Assembly (NCBI RefSeq): GCF_030348945.1
Contig: NZ_JAUCEN010000002.1
Span: forward strand, 3,224,001-3,288,000
Source of the DNA: Peribacillus sp. ACCC06369
GTDB taxonomy: Bacteria > Bacillota > Bacilli > Bacillales > DSM-1321
DNA length: 64,000 nucleotides
Direction: 5' to 3'
Of this stretch, positions 62,196-64,000 are shown piece by piece. A model generated the notes under the pieces. The model saw nothing but the letters and a program-made list of their open reading frames with translations, had not been told where the DNA came from and did not search any database. Within the stretch, counting starts at the first letter, position 1. Every line of letters starts with the position of its first letter. Made by a program: the position numbers and the translations under genes.

Positions 62196-63509
62196 TCAGG
62201 CTACATTCTGCCTTTCAATACGCGCTTCCTTCACTTTCCCTTTTGTAGGGACGATGTTAAAGACGATGTTCAGGAAAATGGCTGTCAGACTTCCCGCCAC
62301 GATTCCATTATCCGTTAATATTTGAATGCTTTCCGGAATTTTAGCAAAAAGCTCAGGAACGACCGTGACCCCAAGTCCCATACCTACGGAACAAGCGATG
62401 ATCAATAAATTTTCTTGTGAGGCAAAATCCACTTTACTTAACATCTTAATTCCAGCGGCAATCACCATTCCGAACATGGCAACCATTGCCCCGCCTAACA
62501 CGGAGGAAGGAATAATCGTCGTGAATGCACCAATTTTCGGAACAAAGCCAATGAAAATGAGCATGCCCGCTGTTGTATAAATGACATTTCTTGTTTTTAT
62601 TCCCGACAATTGAATCAAACCGACATTTTGTGAAAATGCTGTATACGGAAAAGCATTAAACAAACCGCCGAGCATGATGGCAAGCCCTTCAGAACGATAT
62701 CCACGCGCGAGATCGTCTTCCGAAATCTCTTTGTCCGTGATTTCTCCTAAGGCATAATAAACGCCAGTCGATTCCACTAAGCTGACGATCGCCACCAAGG
62801 TCATTGTAATGATAGCCGTGATATTGAAAGTCGGAGTGCCAAAGTAGAAAAAATGAGGCAAATGCAACCAAGTGGCACTTGCTACTGAGCTAAAATCAAC
62901 TTTTCCAAGGAAGAAAGCGACAAATGTCCCGACTAACAGTCCCAGTAAAATAGAGATGGAGCGTACGAACCCCGTTGAAAATTTATACATGAAAATGATG
63001 AATAACAAAGTTCCAAAACCAAGAGCTACATTATCCAAGTTGCCGAAATCAGGAGCACCTTGGCCGCCGCCAAGATTGTTGATGGCGACAGGAATGAGTG
63101 TGATCCCAATGATCATAACGACTGATCCAGTAACGACCGGTGGGAAAAACCTTGCCAGTTTCCCAAAGAACTTACTAATTATTATGACGATCAATCCTGA
63201 CACTAAAATGGCTCCATAAATGGTGGAGATTCCATATTGGGTACCTACCGCGATCATGGGACTAACTGCCGTGAAAGTACAGCCTAAAACGACGGGAAGC
63301 CCAATTCCAAAGAATTTATTTTTCCAGACTTGTAATAACGTCGCTATTCCGCACATTAAAATGTCTATCGAAACTAAATAGGTTAACTGCGCAGCTGTTA
63401 AACCCAATGCACCTCCGACAATCAGTGGAACGACGATCGCACCTGCATACATTGCAAGAACATGTTGTAGTCCTAAGGAAGCAACTTTCAATGGTGATTG
63501 ATTAGACAT
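62196..63509 (-). CDS. pbuX: Xanthine permease
   Basis: A 437-residue, about 14-helix nucleobase transporter of the NCS2 family. [20 protein letters not shown] is the opening signature, [15 protein letters not shown] follows, and the NCS2 motif region [12 protein letters not shown] with [15 protein letters not shown] is present. Its ATG overlaps the last codons of xpt by 8 bp, so the two are coupled. It imports xanthine. Confidence 0.95.
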   Translation of the reverse strand: MSNQSPLKVASLGLQHVLAMYAGAIVVPLIVGGALGLTAAQLTYLVSIDILMCGIATLLQVWKNKFFGIGLPVVLGCTFTAVSPMIAVGTQYGISTIYGAILVSGLIVIIISKFFGKLARFFPPVVTGSVVMIIGITLIPVAINNLGGGQGAPDFGNLDNVALGFGTLLFIIFMYKFSTGFVRSISILLGLLVGTFVAFFLGKVDFSSVASATWLHLPHFFYFGTPTFNITAIITMTLVAIVSLVESTGVYYALGEITDKEISEDDLARGYRSEGLAIMLGGLFNAFPYTAFSQNVGLIQLSGIKTRNVIYTTAGMLIFIGFVPKIGAFTTIIPSSVLGGAMVAMFGMVIAAGIKMLSKVDFASQENLLIIACSVGMGLGVTVVPELFAKIPESIQILTDNGIVAGSLTAIFLNIVFNIVPTKGKVKEARIERQNVA

Positions 63510-64000
63510 TGACGGTTGCCCCTTCCTTTTCCTCAGCGAACGTTATCTCACCGAATTTCAACTCTGCAATTCGCGCAAGGGATTCCACTTGAAAACCTTG
63601 TTCCCTAAGATCCTTACCGCCACTTTGGAATGCTTTTTCAATAACGATGCCGATACCGGCCACTTCTGCTCCAACCTGATTACAGATATCCACCAAGCCC
63701 CGGGCTGCTTGTCCGACCGCAAGGAAGTCATCGATGATCAAAACCTTATCTCCAGCTTCAATATATTTATTGGAAACAGTAATTGTATTGGTTTCTTTTT
63801 TTGTAAAGGAATGTACGGACGCCGTTACTAAATCATTTGTTAAAGTAAGTGATTTACGTTTACGGGCAAAAATTAACGGAACTTCCAATTCCAAAGCAGC
63901 CATCAAACCAGGTCCAATGCCTGAAGATTCAATTGTCAGCACTTTTGTTATTTCTTTTTGTTCGAAACGTTTTACGAATTCTTTACCAATTTCTTTCATT
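63502..64000 (-). CDS. xpt: Xanthine phosphoribosyltransferase, 5' end outside the window
   Basis: The 165 visible residues cover the C-terminal 85% of a protein of about 194 residues. [40 protein letters not shown] and the PRPP-binding motif [17 protein letters not shown] are those of Xpt. An ATG at 63999 lies inside the gene (about residue 35); the true start and any purine riboswitch are beyond the window. Confidence 0.93.
   Translation of the reverse strand, partial: MKEIGKEFVKRFEQKEITKVLTIESSGIGPGLMAALELEVPLIFARKRKSLTLTNDLVTASVHSFTKKETNTITVSNKYIEAGDKVLIIDDFLAVGQAARGLVDICNQVGAEVAGIGIVIEKAFQSGGKDLREQGFQVESLARIAELKFGEITFAEEKEGATVNV

Noticed and set aside
1..64000. CRISPR array, rRNA, tRNA, intact insertion sequence or prophage
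   Set aside because: No direct-repeat array, tRNA-like cloverleaf, transposase or phage gene was seen on either strand.

Overview
The window looks like chromosome of a Gram-positive, spore-forming, aerobic Bacillaceae bacterium, probably Bacillus or Peribacillus. It has low G+C, strong GGAGG-type ribosome binding sites, many TTG/GTG starts, a proBA T-box leader, a SigB-type promoter, an hmp/nsrR pair, fragments of a spore germination gene, and the bpsA-bpsB-dynA-ypcP-ypeP-ypeQ and xpt-pbuX neighbourhood known from Bacillus subtilis. The genus is inferred; I see no rRNA, tRNA, CRISPR or intact insertion sequence.

Layout. 1-2155: a MATE-like exporter cut by the window edge, divergent from a LacI-type regulator, with two matching operators. 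2430-2973: a decayed MFS transporter. 3078-4140: two small stand-alone enzymes. 4254-13702: a seven-gene arginine or methylarginine operon with three pentein (DDAH/amidinotransferase) paralogues, two M20 peptidases and two transporters, divergent from an IclR regulator. 13775-15879: a glutamate dehydrogenase behind a sigma-54 (SigL) promoter, plus two small genes. 16013-20302: a mannose-family PTS with a fused IIC-IID, NanE, and a divergent RpiR regulator. 20494-23449: a PuuP-like permease and a ureohydrolase, divergent, each with a sigma-54 promoter. 23602-31442: two secreted M14 carboxypeptidases, GerAB gene fragments on opposite strands, tandem membrane-protein paralogues and small genes. 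31583-43651: an eight-gene operon (Rieske oxygenase, aldehyde dehydrogenase, two transporters, amino-acid dehydrogenase, ThDP enzyme, 2-hydroxyacid dehydrogenase) next to a PrpR-like sigma-54 activator. 44392-49595: general stress protein, proBA with T-box, hmp/nsrR. 49592-64000: conserved core genes, ending in pbuX and a truncated xpt.

How it fits together. Much of 4-47 kb handles arginine, agmatine/putrescine, glutamate and proline. Arginine derivatives would be imported and deiminated, guanidino compounds opened by the ureohydrolase, and the carbon would enter glutamate and leave through glutamate dehydrogenase. Four sigma-54-type promoters lie within 26 kb. The most unusual parts are the sigma-54 Rieske operon with helically phased TGAAAC repeats upstream of its promoter, and a ~58-bp element present both upstream of glutamate dehydrogenase and just beyond the 3' end of the PuuP-like gene. 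The latter position recalls the downstream enhancer of B. subtilis rocG.
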